Assembly (NCBI RefSeq): GCF_016428755.1
Contig: NZ_JAELTI010000008.1
Span: 1 to 64,000 of the forward strand
Direction of reading: 5' to 3'
DNA: 64,000 nt
DNA from: Allobosea sp. ASV33
Lineage (GTDB): Bacteria; Pseudomonadota; Alphaproteobacteria; Rhizobiales; Beijerinckiaceae
Under the pieces are notes generated by a model. That model was given only the letters and a program-made list of their open reading frames with translations. It searched no databases and was not told the DNA's origin. Shown piece by piece: positions 40,795 to 48,322 of this stretch (the stretch's first letter is position 1; every line of letters starts with the position of its first letter). The translations under genes and the position numbers were made by a program.

Positions 40795-40825
40795 AAAGGC
40801 CCCCGTTTCCGGGGGCCTTTCGCTT
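40795..40825. terminator. Bidirectional terminator between convergent genes
   Basis: A perfect 10-bp stem AAAGGCCCCC/GGGGGCCTTT (40795-40804 with 40811-40820) with a 6-base loop has A-rich and T-rich flanks, so it can end transcripts from both directions: the envelope-protein gene and hsp20. Confidence 0.85.
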
Positions 40826-40855
40826 TCATCGAAAGCTTGGCGCTGGCAGCGTCGG

Positions 40856-41326
40856 TTACGCGGCCTGGGCGACCTTGGCCTCGAGGACCTTGGCTGAACC
40901 GCCATTGCCGATCGGAATCTGGCGCGGCTTCTTGGCCTCGGGGATCTCGCGCACGAGGTCGATATGAAGCAGGCCGTTCTCGAGGCTGGCACCGGTCACC
41001 TGCACGTAATCGGCAAGCTGGAAGCGGCGCTCGAAGGCGCGCGCGGCGATGCCCTGATGCAGGACCTCGCGCTTCTCAGCACCCTCGGCAGGCTGCTTCT
41101 CGCCCTTGACGGTCAGCGCGTTTTCCTTGGACTCGATGGAGAGGTCGCCCTCACCGAAACCCGCGACCGCGATGGTGATACGGTAGGCGTTCTCGGCGGT
41201 CCGCTCGATATTGTAGGGCGGGTAGCTCGGGGCGGCTTCGTTGCTCGAGGCCTGGTCCAGGAGATTGAACAGGCGGTCGAAACCGACGGTCGAGCGATAG
41301 AGCGGGGAGAGGTCGAAATGACGCAT
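40856..41326 (-). CDS. Small heat-shock protein, Hsp20/IbpA type
   Basis: 156 residues. It is an alpha-crystallin-domain chaperone that holds unfolding proteins. The N-terminus [24 protein letters not shown] and [22 protein letters not shown] are typical of rhizobial class A (IbpA-like) proteins. [19 protein letters not shown] is the end of the core domain, followed by the C-terminal IPI motif (RQIPIG) for oligomerisation. ATG 41326 is preceded by SD GGAGGA, 6 bases away. The gene has a sigma-32-type promoter and a ROSE-like leader, so both transcription and translation should respond to heat. Confidence 0.95.
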   Translation of the reverse strand: MRHFDLSPLYRSTVGFDRLFNLLDQASSNEAAPSYPPYNIERTAENAYRITIAVAGFGEGDLSIESKENALTVKGEKQPAEGAEKREVLHQGIAARAFERRFQLADYVQVTGASLENGLLHIDLVREIPEAKKPRQIPIGNGGSAKVLEAKVAQAA

Positions 41327-41418
41327 GATATGTCCTCCGAAGAAGCGACAATGATGTCGGTCCGCCTCGCCTGAGCGCGGACCTCGGTTGCTTTCGCGCA
41401 GCCGGTTCCGGCCTGCGC
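41327..41418 (-). promoter_or_regulatory. ROSE-like RNA thermometer in the hsp20 leader
   Basis: The predicted ~90-base leader ends in GTCGCTTCTTCGGAGGAC just before the start. UCGCU (plus-strand 41344-41348) faces the SD GGAGGA (41333-41338) and can form a short imperfect hairpin containing a G-G mismatch and a tiny loop. This UYGCU-versus-SD arrangement is the signature of ROSE elements ahead of rhizobial small heat-shock genes. Upstream GC-rich hairpins (around GGTCCGCGCTCAGG and GCCGGAACCGGC) fit the multi-stem layout. Melting on heat would free the SD. Confidence 0.75.
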
Positions 41419-41425
41419 AGACCTG

Positions 41426-41453
41426 ATCTGGGGAGGGCTCTGAGCTTTTCAAG
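41426..41453 (-). promoter_or_regulatory. Sigma-32 (RpoH) promoter of hsp20
   Basis: On the minus strand CTTGAAA (41453-41447), a 13-base spacer and CCCCAGAT (41433-41426) match the RpoH consensus CTTGAAA/CCCCATnT with one change. The expected start near 41418 gives the ~90-base leader that holds the thermosensor. Confidence 0.82.
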
Positions 41454-41591
41454 GGCCCTTTTTTCCGACGCGAAATCGGCCCTCGCATTTCTTTGTTGGC
41501 ACACCGACATGTTTTCGCAGGATATCCAGTGCAGGATATCGAGCTTGTTGCAGCCGCGGTCCGAGGGCGCGGTGGCGATGCGGAGCACCTG

Positions 41592-42647
41592 ATGGCCGAG
41601 GCCGCCTTTTTTGCCGATTCGGATTATCCCGTCCCCGGGCACGGCAAGACCTGGCTCGCGACGACGCGCGACGGCGCCGCCTTGCGCTTCGCCAGCTGGC
41701 GCCCGACGGTGAAGCGGGTGCGCGGCACGGTCGTCGTCGTACAGGGCCGGGCCGAGTTCATCGAGCGCTACAGCGAGACCGTCGCGGAGCTGCGCCGCCG
41801 CGGCTTCCATGTGCTGGCCTTCGACTGGCGTGGCCAGGGCGGCTCGCAGCGTTTCGTCAGGCGCACGCGCAAGGGCCATGTCGGGCGCCTACGCCACTAC
41901 GAGGCCGATCTTGCGCTGGCGATGGCCGAGATGCAGGCGAAGCTGCCCCCGCCCTATTTCGTCCTCTCCCATTCGATGGGCGCCGCGCTCTGCCTCGATG
42001 CCGCCCGCTCGAACGCCTTGCCGGTCGCGCGCATGGTCGCGCTCGCGCCGATGCTCGGCATCGCGATGATCGCGCATCCCGGCCGGGCCAAGATTCTGGC
42101 GAGCCTGTTGTATTGGCTCGGCCTCGGCCGCGCCTTCGTGCCGGGCGGCGGCGATACCGCGATCGCGACGAAACCCTTCGAGGGCAACCGCCTGACCAGC
42201 GATCCCGTGCGCTATGCCCGCAACGCCGCGCTCTCGGCCGCGGCGCGCGATCTCAGCATCGGCGACCCGACCATCGCCTGGGTCAGGACCGCTTTTCGCC
42301 TGATCGCGCGTCTCGCCACGCCGTCAGCCCCGCTGGAGGTGAAGGTACCAACCCTGATCATCGCCGCCGGCCGCGATCCGGTCGTCTCGACGCCTGCGAT
42401 CGAGCGCTTCGCGGCGCGGCTCAAGACCGGATCGGCGCTGGTCCTGCCGACATCGCGCCACGAGATACTCATGGAGAACGACGACATCCGCGCCCAGTTC
42501 TGGGCCGCCTTCGACGCCTTCATCCCCGGCGAGGACCAGGCGCTGCCCGGCTCAGCCGGCGAGCCTGGCCATGGCGGCCTCATGCAGCGCCTTGCTGCCG
42601 GCCGCGAGGATGCGCCCGCCCCCGGCAGCGCTGCCGCCGTCCCATGA
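41592..42647 (+). CDS. Alpha/beta hydrolase, lysophospholipase/monoglyceride-lipase-like
   Basis: 351 residues. Serine hydrolase fold (Hydrolase_4): [21 protein letters not shown] resembles PldB-type enzymes, [10 protein letters not shown] follows, the nucleophile lies in LSHSMGAAL, and the acid and base lie in AAGRDPVVS and [10 protein letters not shown]. The likely substrate is a lysophospholipid or monoacylglycerol. ATG 41592 is chosen because GGAG lies 6 bases upstream; a longer TTG-initiated form from 41493 is possible. The last 96 bases overlap the 3' end of the convergent hisN gene. Confidence 0.85.
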   Translation: MAEAAFFADSDYPVPGHGKTWLATTRDGAALRFASWRPTVKRVRGTVVVVQGRAEFIERYSETVAELRRRGFHVLAFDWRGQGGSQRFVRRTRKGHVGRLRHYEADLALAMAEMQAKLPPPYFVLSHSMGAALCLDAARSNALPVARMVALAPMLGIAMIAHPGRAKILASLLYWLGLGRAFVPGGGDTAIATKPFEGNRLTSDPVRYARNAALSAAARDLSIGDPTIAWVRTAFRLIARLATPSAPLEVKVPTLIIAAGRDPVVSTPAIERFAARLKTGSALVLPTSRHEILMENDDIRAQFWAAFDAFIPGEDQALPGSAGEPGHGGLMQRLAAGREDAPAPGSAAAVP

Positions 42648-43334
42648 GGTGACGATGCCGCCCGCGCCCTCGATGATCGGGATCAGCGCGACGATGTCGT
42701 AGGGCTTGAGCCCGCTCTCGATCACGAGATCGACATGGCCGGCCGCGAGCATGCAATAGGCATAGCAGTCGCAGCCATAGCGGGAGAGCCGGACTTCGCT
42801 TTCGACGCGGGCGAAGGCCTCGGCCTCCTCGCCCTTGAACAGGGCCGGCGTCGTCGTCATCAGCGTCGCGGTGGCGAGATCGGTGGTCTGGCGGGTCCGC
42901 AGCTTCTTCGGGCCGCCCGGCCCCTCGTAGCGCGCCTCGCGCCCGTCACCGGAAAAGCGCTCGCCCGAAAAGGGCTGGTGCATCATCCCGTAGACCGGCA
43001 CGCCGTTGCGCGTCAGGCCGATCAGCGTGCCCCAGACCGGAATGCCCGAGATGAAGGCGCGCGTGCCGTCGATCGGATCGAGCACCCAGACATATTCGGC
43101 ATCGGTGTTCTCGCTGCCGAATTCCTCGCCAAGCACGCCATGGGCCGGGAACTGCCGCTTGATCATGTGGCGCATCACCGATTCGCCGGCGCGGTCGCCC
43201 TCGGTCACGGGATCGAACACCCCGCCGCGCGACTTGTCCTCCGTCGCATGCAGCGCCCGGAAGAAGGGCAGGATCGCCCGGCCGGACTGCGTCGCCAGCT
43301 CCGCGACGAAGGCGCCGAAATCGACTGCGCTCAT
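42552..43334 (-). CDS. hisN: Histidinol-phosphatase, inositol-monophosphatase family
   Basis: 260 residues. It removes phosphate from histidinol phosphate in histidine synthesis. It has the family metal motifs E70/E71 in GEEFG, D86-x-x-D89 in LDPIDGTRAFISG, and the second-domain GLKPYDIVALIPIIEGAGG. SRYGCDCYAYCMLAAG is characteristic of HisN rather than generic SuhB. The start is at ATG 43334; 69 further open codons upstream are not homologous and cross the sRNA region. It is convergent with, and overlaps by 96 bases, the hydrolase gene. Confidence 0.9.
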   Translation of the reverse strand: MSAVDFGAFVAELATQSGRAILPFFRALHATEDKSRGGVFDPVTEGDRAGESVMRHMIKRQFPAHGVLGEEFGSENTDAEYVWVLDPIDGTRAFISGIPVWGTLIGLTRNGVPVYGMMHQPFSGERFSGDGREARYEGPGGPKKLRTRQTTDLATATLMTTTPALFKGEEAEAFARVESEVRLSRYGCDCYAYCMLAAGHVDLVIESGLKPYDIVALIPIIEGAGGIVTSWDGGSAAGGGRILAAGSKALHEAAMARLAG

Positions 43335-43486
43335 GAACAGGCACTCCAGTTTGCTGCTTTGCAGCATCGACTCCGCGGATCGGTCACTCAAACCGAGGCT
43401 CGGATGCGGAATACCCGAAAAACCCCGGCATTTCGTTGCGGCATTATGCGCCAATCGCATAGCACCTTTGATTTCGCTGATTTCAG

Positions 43487-43514
43487 TTGCGTTTTGCAGC
43501 GCACTCTCATATTG
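43487..43514 (+). promoter_or_regulatory. Candidate promoter of the suhB-like sRNA
   Basis: TTGCGT (43487-43492), 16-base spacer, CATATT (43509-43514). The position fits a transcript beginning near 43521 and ending at the terminator at 43611. The match to consensus is moderate. Confidence 0.45.
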
Positions 43515-43520
43515 TGCACT

Positions 43521-43611
43521 GCGAAGGGGAGATGACCTCAAACCTTCATTGCCCTCCTTGGGCGTTTCCTCCCTAGACTTGGGCCGCCACGCAAGTGTGC
43601 GGCCCTTTTTT
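43521..43611 (+). ncRNA. suhB/alpha-r8 (MmgR-like) small RNA
   Basis: A strong plus-strand intrinsic terminator (GGGCCGC 43581-43587 with GCGGCCC 43599-43605, inner CAC/GTG, then six T) ends a region with no plus-strand gene before it. Upstream are GGGGAGATGACCTC, a GCCC-TCCTT-GGGC hairpin (43551-43563) and an unpaired CU-rich GTTTCCTCCCTAGACTTGGG, able to pair with SD sequences. This layout resembles the suhB RNA motif, called alpha-r8 or MmgR in rhizobia and linked there to PHB storage control. It sits next to an inositol-monophosphatase-family gene (hisN), as the motif's name-giving loci do. The identification is from memory of the motif, not an alignment. Confidence 0.65.
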
Positions 43612-43644
43612 CTTGGAAATGGTCCCCCGCTTCGCCGGCAATCG

Positions 43645-44565
43645 CTACTCGGCCGCCTCGCGCCATTCGTCGAGCCAGCCGCTCCAGCGCGCGAAGCAAT
43701 CCGCCATCACGCTGGCGATCGCCTGCTCGACCGCGCCGAAGCCGGCATGCGGCTCCAGCGTCGCCTCATTCATGTAGAGCGCGCGGTTCACCTCGATCTG
43801 CAAGGCATGCACGCCGGCGGCCGGCGCGCCGTAATGCTCGGTGATGAAGCCGCCGGCATAGGGCCGGTTGCGGGTGACGCTGAAACCCAGCCGCGTGAAG
43901 GCCTGTTCGGCGATGTCGATGATGTAGCCGGCCGCGCTGGTGCCGAAGCGGTCGCCCAGGATGATGTCCGACTTCGCCAGCCCGTCGCGGTCGAGCCCGG
44001 CCGAGGGCATCGAATGCGCATCGACGAGGATGCAGGTGCCGAACACCCCTTGCGTGCGCTGGACGAGGCTGCGCAAGCCTGCGTGATAGGGCCGGTAGAG
44101 CTCCTCGATCCGGGCGAGCCCCTCCTGGATCGGGATCCGCCCGAAATAGATCTCCTGCGCGTCGCCGACGATGCGCGGGATCGTGCCGAGCCCGCCGGCC
44201 ACCCGCATCGAGCGGGTATTGGCGAAGGGCGGCACCCGCCCTTCGAACATGCGCGGATCGAGCTCGTAGGGCTCGCGGTTCACATCGAGATAGGCGCGCG
44301 GGAACTCGGCCACGAGCAGCGGCGCGCCGAGCGAGACGCTCTGCGCGAACAGCCGGTCGACATAGGCATCCTCGGAGCGCCGGAGGCTGCGCAGCGGCAG
44401 GCGCGCCGCCTCGACGAAGCCGCGTGGATAGCAGCGCCCGGCATGCGGCACGTCGACCACAACCGGCACGACCTGGAGGGCCGGCTGGTACAGGCTGAAC
44501 GGCCGCTCGATCTCGGCGACGACGTCGTCCGGCGCGGGCGGGAAGGGGGCGGAGGACAGGCTCAT
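43645..44565 (-). CDS. N-formylglutamate amidohydrolase
   Basis: 306 residues. The FGase/HutG-type zinc amidohydrolase family frees glutamate from N-formylglutamate, the last step of one histidine-degradation route. Metal and catalytic motifs: VVVDVPHAGRCYP, ILVDAHSMPS, and NRPYAGGFITEHYG followed by ALQIEVNRALYMNE. ATG 44565 (MSLSSAPFPPAP) fits; the frame is open well upstream without homology. No other hut genes are near. It is divergent from cpdR, an arrangement conserved in Hyphomicrobiales. Confidence 0.9.
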   Translation of the reverse strand: MSLSSAPFPPAPDDVVAEIERPFSLYQPALQVVPVVVDVPHAGRCYPRGFVEAARLPLRSLRRSEDAYVDRLFAQSVSLGAPLLVAEFPRAYLDVNREPYELDPRMFEGRVPPFANTRSMRVAGGLGTIPRIVGDAQEIYFGRIPIQEGLARIEELYRPYHAGLRSLVQRTQGVFGTCILVDAHSMPSAGLDRDGLAKSDIILGDRFGTSAAGYIIDIAEQAFTRLGFSVTRNRPYAGGFITEHYGAPAAGVHALQIEVNRALYMNEATLEPHAGFGAVEQAIASVMADCFARWSGWLDEWREAAE

Positions 44566-44787
44566 TTCGGCCGACTGAAGCACACAAAACGGGACGGTTG
44601 AAGCGAAGTCGCAAAACCCCGGAAATTCAGCGCCTGGATTCACGCCTTGTTTACCATGATGTTGCCTTATGGAGAGACATGGTTCCAACTGTGCGGCCGG
44701 GTGAGTACCCAACCGTTCCAGACCCGGCTCCGAGTCGGGGCGCCAGACGTTTAGAAACACAGGCCTCAGGGACGACAGATCAGGCCC

Positions 44788-45147
44788 ATGACGAAGATAC
44801 TGCTCGCTGAAGACGACAACGATATGCGTCGCTTCCTGGTCAAGGCCCTGCAGAACGCAGGCTACGACGTCGCTTCCTTCGATAACGGCCTGTCGGCCTA
44901 TAACCGCCTGCGCGAGGAGCCGTTCGAGCTCCTGCTGACGGATATCGTCATGCCGGAGATGGACGGCATCGAGCTGGCGCGCCGCGCCACCGAGCTCGAT
45001 CCCGACATCAAGGTGATGTTCATCACGGGCTTCGCCGCGGTGGCGCTGAACCCCGATTCGCAGACGCCGAAGGATGCCAAGGTGCTGTCCAAGCCCTTCC
45101 ACCTGCGCGAGCTTGTCAACGAGGTCGAGAAGCTGCTGGCGGCCTGA
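44788..45147 (+). CDS. cpdR: Single-domain response regulator CpdR
   Basis: 119 residues, receiver domain only. Acidic pocket D9/D10 (AEDDNDMRR), phosphoacceptor D52 in LLTDIVMPEMDG, switch threonine in FITGFAAVAL, and K102 in LSKPFHL. In Caulobacter and rhizobia CpdR, when unphosphorylated, directs ClpXP to degrade cell-cycle proteins and thus affects CtrA-controlled division. The sequence and its position beside the N-formylglutamate amidohydrolase gene agree with CpdR. The kinase/phosphotransferase partners are not in this window. Confidence 0.93.
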   Translation: MTKILLAEDDNDMRRFLVKALQNAGYDVASFDNGLSAYNRLREEPFELLLTDIVMPEMDGIELARRATELDPDIKVMFITGFAAVALNPDSQTPKDAKVLSKPFHLRELVNEVEKLLAA

Positions 45148-45316
45148 GGGGCCGTTCGGCACCGCGCCGATGCGGGTGCCAACAGCCCGTTGAGAATTTA
45201 TGCGGCAAACGCCTTGCCACCCGCGAAGCGAGTCGCTATAGCCCCCTCACCTCGCAGCGTGACCGCGGCCAACACGGCTCGGACACGCTTCCGGAAGCCA
45301 CCGCAAGGCGGCAAAC

Positions 45317-45391
<75 letters not shown>

Positions 45392-45416
45392 TACAAGCCC
45401 TTGAAATACAGGGACG

Positions 45417-45444
45417 AAAGGCCGCCTCACCGGGCGGCCTTTTT
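45417..45444 (+). terminator. Terminator after tRNA-Val
   Basis: AAAGGCCGCC/GGCGGCCTTT stem (45417-45426 with 45433-45442), 6-base loop, continuing in a T run. It can also end the convergent LysR transcript. Confidence 0.85.
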
Positions 45445-45454
45445 GCTTTCGGCC

Positions 45455-46363
45455 TCACCCCGCCTCGCTCGGTGCGAGCTGGCGCACGAAGCGGCGCAGC
45501 AGCGTCTCGAAGGCCGCCAGCGCCGGCGAGGCCGTGCGGCCGCCCAGCCTGATCATCACGATGTCCCGCGCGATCGAAGGGTCGGTCAGCGGGCGCACGA
45601 TGACCGAGGCCGGCGCCACCGCCCGCGCATAGGTCGGCAGCACGGCGATGCCGAGCCCGGCCTCGACCAGCGCCAGGGCGGTCGTGATCTGCGTCACCTC
45701 ATAGGCCGGCTTCAGCGTGATCTCGGCGGTCTCGTAGCCGACCTCGGCGAGCAGGCGGATGCCGCTGTCGCGGGTCAGCGTCACCAGCGGCTCGTCGGCA
45801 AGGTCGCGCCACGCCACCGAATCGCGCTCGGCGAAACGGCTGCCGCGCCCGCAGAACAGCATCAGGCTGTCGCGAGCCAGCGTCGTGCGCTCGATCGTGT
45901 CGTCGAGCGCCGGAAAGGTCCCGACGCCGCAATCGGCCTTGCCGAAGCGCACGGCCTCGACGACGAGATCGTTGCGCGCATCGATGATCGCGACCTGCAA
46001 GCCCGGATATTTCTGCTGCAGCGCCACGATCGTCGGCGGCATGATCACCGCCGCGAGCAGTGGCGGCACCGCGACCACGATGCGCCCCCGCCGGCGCTCG
46101 GCCAGGCCATTGGCGTTCAGCACGGCGGTGTCGAGGTCCTGCACGATCTTCAGCGCCGCGCCGTGAAACTCGCGCCCGCCCTCGGTCAGCTCGACCCGCC
46201 GGGTCGTGCGGTCGAGCACGCGGATGCCGAGTTCGCGCTCCAGATCGCGCACGAGCTGGGACAGCGCCGGCTGCGCCATGTTCAGGCGCTCGGCCGCCTT
46301 GGTGAAGGTGCCCTGCTCGGTCACGGCCAGGAAGGCCTGGATCTGGCGCAATGTGATCGCCAT
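45455..46363 (-). CDS. LysR-family regulator, divergent from the aromatic cluster
   Basis: 302 residues. N-terminal winged HTH (LRQIQAFLAVTEQGTFTKAAERLNMAQPALSQLVRDLE pattern), then an effector-binding domain with RIVVAVPPLLAAVIMP and ADCGVGTFPALDD. It is divergent, 217 bases from the DHDPS-like and 3-hydroxyanthranilate dioxygenase genes. It is therefore the likely pathway-specific activator responding to the substrate or an intermediate. That role is inferred from position only. Confidence 0.88.
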   Translation of the reverse strand: MAITLRQIQAFLAVTEQGTFTKAAERLNMAQPALSQLVRDLERELGIRVLDRTTRRVELTEGGREFHGAALKIVQDLDTAVLNANGLAERRRGRIVVAVPPLLAAVIMPPTIVALQQKYPGLQVAIIDARNDLVVEAVRFGKADCGVGTFPALDDTIERTTLARDSLMLFCGRGSRFAERDSVAWRDLADEPLVTLTRDSGIRLLAEVGYETAEITLKPAYEVTQITTALALVEAGLGIAVLPTYARAVAPASVIVRPLTDPSIARDIVMIRLGGRTASPALAAFETLLRRFVRQLAPSEAG

Positions 46364-46395
46364 GGGACGTCTCGATTTATAAGGATAGCTTCCGA

Positions 46396-46407
46396 ATTCA
46401 TACGAAT
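46396..46407. promoter_or_regulatory. Possible LysR operator half-sites
   Basis: ATTC-ATAC-GAAT inverted repeat in an AT-richer stretch (46375-46425) between the divergent LysR gene and the DHDPS-like gene. Position is right for a LysR site, but the motif is short. Confidence 0.3.
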
Positions 46408-46580
46408 GTTACGAGTTGCCGTATACCCCGGCTCTCATGCCATCATCCCTCATCGCCCGGCATTTATGCGGGGCTGCCTGGGAGAGGCTGTCGGGCAAGG
46501 CATTTCGGATGATGGCGCGGAAGGATCGCGCGACCCGAGGCCATCCGCCCGAGCCGCTCCGGAATGCGGGAGCCGGCCTG

Positions 46581-47555
46581 ATGAAATACGCCAAGAAGGA
46601 CGCCAAGGCCTATGCCCGCGCTCATATGAAGGGCATCTGGGCGGCCGCGCTCACGCCCTTCACCCCGGCCCTCGCCATCGACGAGGAGGGCTTCAGCCGG
46701 AACATCCGCCACTGGCTCGAAGATCTCGGGATCGACGGGCTGTTCATCGCCGGTAAGCAGGGCGAGTTCTTCTCGATGTCGCTGGAGGAGCGCAAGCGCA
46801 ATTTCGAGCTCGCGGTCGAGGCCTCGGCCGGCCGTGGCCAGACCATCATGTCCTGCTCGGACCAGAACATGGACGTCGTCATCGACCTGGCCAAGCACGC
46901 CCAGAAGGTCGGCGCCGACTACATCGTCGTGCACGCGCCGATCCTGCATTTCTTCAAGGCGCAGGACGAGACGCTCTACGAGTACTACCGGACCATCGCC
47001 GAGAAGGTCGATATCGGCATCGCGCTCTGGAGCCACCCGGATTCCGGCTATCTGATGAGCCCGCAGCTCTGCAACCGGCTCGCCGATATCGAGAACGTGG
47101 TCGCGATCAAGTACAGCGTGCCGCGCCCGATGTATGCGGAACTGACGCGGCTGGCCGGCGACCGCATCCTGGTCAGCACGGCGTCCGAGGAGGAGTGGCT
47201 CGACAATATCCTCGAGCTCGGCTGGCAGCTCTATCTCTGCTCCTCGCCGCCCTACCTGATCCAGACGGCGAACGACCGGCGCATGCGCGACTATACCGAC
47301 CTCGCCTTCCGCGGCGAGGCCGAGAAGGCCCGCGCCATCCGCGACAGCCTCAACCCGGTGCGCGAGGCGCTGCGCGGCACGCGGCCGGCCGAGAAGCCGC
47401 ATGCGCACCAGAAATACTGGCAGGAATTGCTCGGCCAGATCGGCGGACGCGTGCGTGCGCCCATGCTGGAGCTGACCGAGGCCGAAAAGACCGCGACGCG
47501 CGCCGCCTTCGAAGCCTGCGGCCTGGGCAAGGCGCCGCTCGCGAAGGCCGGCTGA
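46581..47555 (+). CDS. DHDPS/NAL-family aldolase or hydratase-aldolase, atypical active site
   Basis: 324 residues. TIM-barrel class I aldolase of the dihydrodipicolinate synthase family: GIWAAALTPFTPALAIDEEGF, GLFIAGKQGEFFSMSLEER, and the Schiff-base lysine K177 in VVAIKYSV. The catalytic tyrosine that normally stands in a Y-N-x-P motif is replaced: the segment reads IALWSHPDSG with W150. It is therefore not DapA; family members cleave or form C-C bonds next to a keto acid, in aromatic breakdown among other pathways. ATG 46581 has GGAG 8 bases upstream. It is 33 bases before the 3-hydroxyanthranilate dioxygenase gene, and probably co-transcribed. Confidence 0.85.
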   Translation: MKYAKKDAKAYARAHMKGIWAAALTPFTPALAIDEEGFSRNIRHWLEDLGIDGLFIAGKQGEFFSMSLEERKRNFELAVEASAGRGQTIMSCSDQNMDVVIDLAKHAQKVGADYIVVHAPILHFFKAQDETLYEYYRTIAEKVDIGIALWSHPDSGYLMSPQLCNRLADIENVVAIKYSVPRPMYAELTRLAGDRILVSTASEEEWLDNILELGWQLYLCSSPPYLIQTANDRRMRDYTDLAFRGEAEKARAIRDSLNPVREALRGTRPAEKPHAHQKYWQELLGQIGGRVRAPMLELTEAEKTATRAAFEACGLGKAPLAKAG

Positions 47556-47588
47556 ACGACATCACGAACGAGGACGGGAGTGGGAACC

Positions 47589-48140
47589 ATGGCGACCGAA
47601 GGACGGCTCAAGGCCTTCAACTTCAAGAAATGGATCGCGGAGCACGAGCACCTGCTCAAGCCGCCGGTCGGCAACAAGAAGGTGTTCGACGACGGCCAGA
47701 TGACCGTGATGGTCGTCGGCGGGCCGAACCAGCGCGCCGACTATCATGACGATCCGGTGGAGGAGTTCTTCTACCAGCTCAAGGGCGACATGATGCTGAA
47801 GCTGGTCGACAACGGGAAGCACTATGACGTGACGATCCGCGAGGGCGACGTCTTCCTGCTGCCGCCGCATGTGCGCCATTCCCCGCAGCGCCCGCAGGAA
47901 GGCTCGATCGGCCTTGTCGTCGAACCGGCCCGCCATGGCGATCAGGTCGACGGCTTCGAATGGTACTGCTTCGAGTGCCAGGGCCTCGTGCATCGCATCG
48001 AGCTCAAGGTGAAGGACCTCGTGAAGGACCTGCCGCCGCTCTATGAGGCCTTCTTCTCGGACGAGAAGGCGCGCACCTGCAAGCATTGCGGCGCGCTCCA
48101 CCCCGGCCGCAAGCCCCCAGCCGGCTGGGTCGCGCTCTAA
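47589..48140 (+). CDS. nbaC: 3-hydroxyanthranilate 3,4-dioxygenase
   Basis: 183 residues. This cupin dioxygenase opens 3-hydroxyanthranilate to 2-amino-3-carboxymuconate 6-semialdehyde. All residues known from the Cupriavidus enzyme are present with an offset of two: iron ligands H53, E59 and H97; substrate residues R49, R101 and E112; and the rubredoxin-like C127/C130 with C164/C167. Activity is therefore very likely. SD GGGAG is 8 bases before ATG 47589. It lies in a cluster with an importer, an arylformamidase-like hydrolase and an aldehyde dehydrogenase. The product can be degraded further or cyclise to quinolinate; this cluster favours degradation. Confidence 0.95.
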   Translation: MATEGRLKAFNFKKWIAEHEHLLKPPVGNKKVFDDGQMTVMVVGGPNQRADYHDDPVEEFFYQLKGDMMLKLVDNGKHYDVTIREGDVFLLPPHVRHSPQRPQEGSIGLVVEPARHGDQVDGFEWYCFECQGLVHRIELKVKDLVKDLPPLYEAFFSDEKARTCKHCGALHPGRKPPAGWVAL

Positions 48141-48211
48141 GGGTGCCGCATCGAAAGGCGGGCTCCCCGTTCAGGGCGAGTCCGTGCTTGGATAACGGGC
48201 AGCGGCGCCTT

Positions 48212-48229
48212 GCGCCCCGGCCGGGGCGC
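48212..48229. repeat. 18-bp perfect palindrome upstream of the binding-protein gene
   Basis: GCGCCCCGG/CCGGGGCGC without a spacer, in the 182-base gap between the dioxygenase and binding-protein genes. No T run follows, so it is not a standard terminator; it could be a processing hairpin or protein site. Confidence 0.4.
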
Positions 48230-48322
48230 GGTGATGTTGCGCGGGAACAGGCCTAAGCGCGGCGGCGCAGAAACGCCGCGTCGAACCATCTCAGAGGCAA
48301 AACGGAACGACTGGAGTCCATG

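Noticed and set aside
43335..43541. 69-codon N-terminal extension of hisN
   Set aside because: Open frame runs into the sRNA promoter region and shows no homology; the IMPase fold starts at MSAVDFGAFV.
45148..45316. Small gene between cpdR and tRNA-Val
   Set aside because: No ORF with SD or family pattern and no clear RNA fold in the 169 bases.
46581..47555. dapA (4-hydroxytetrahydrodipicolinate synthase)
   Set aside because: The catalytic Y-N-x-P motif is replaced and the protein is longer than DapA; context is catabolic.
47589..48140. Dioxygenase serving NAD synthesis only
   Set aside because: No arylformamidase-kynureninase set or nad genes adjoin; the importer, aldolase and semialdehyde dehydrogenase make breakdown more likely, although cyclisation to quinolinate cannot be excluded.
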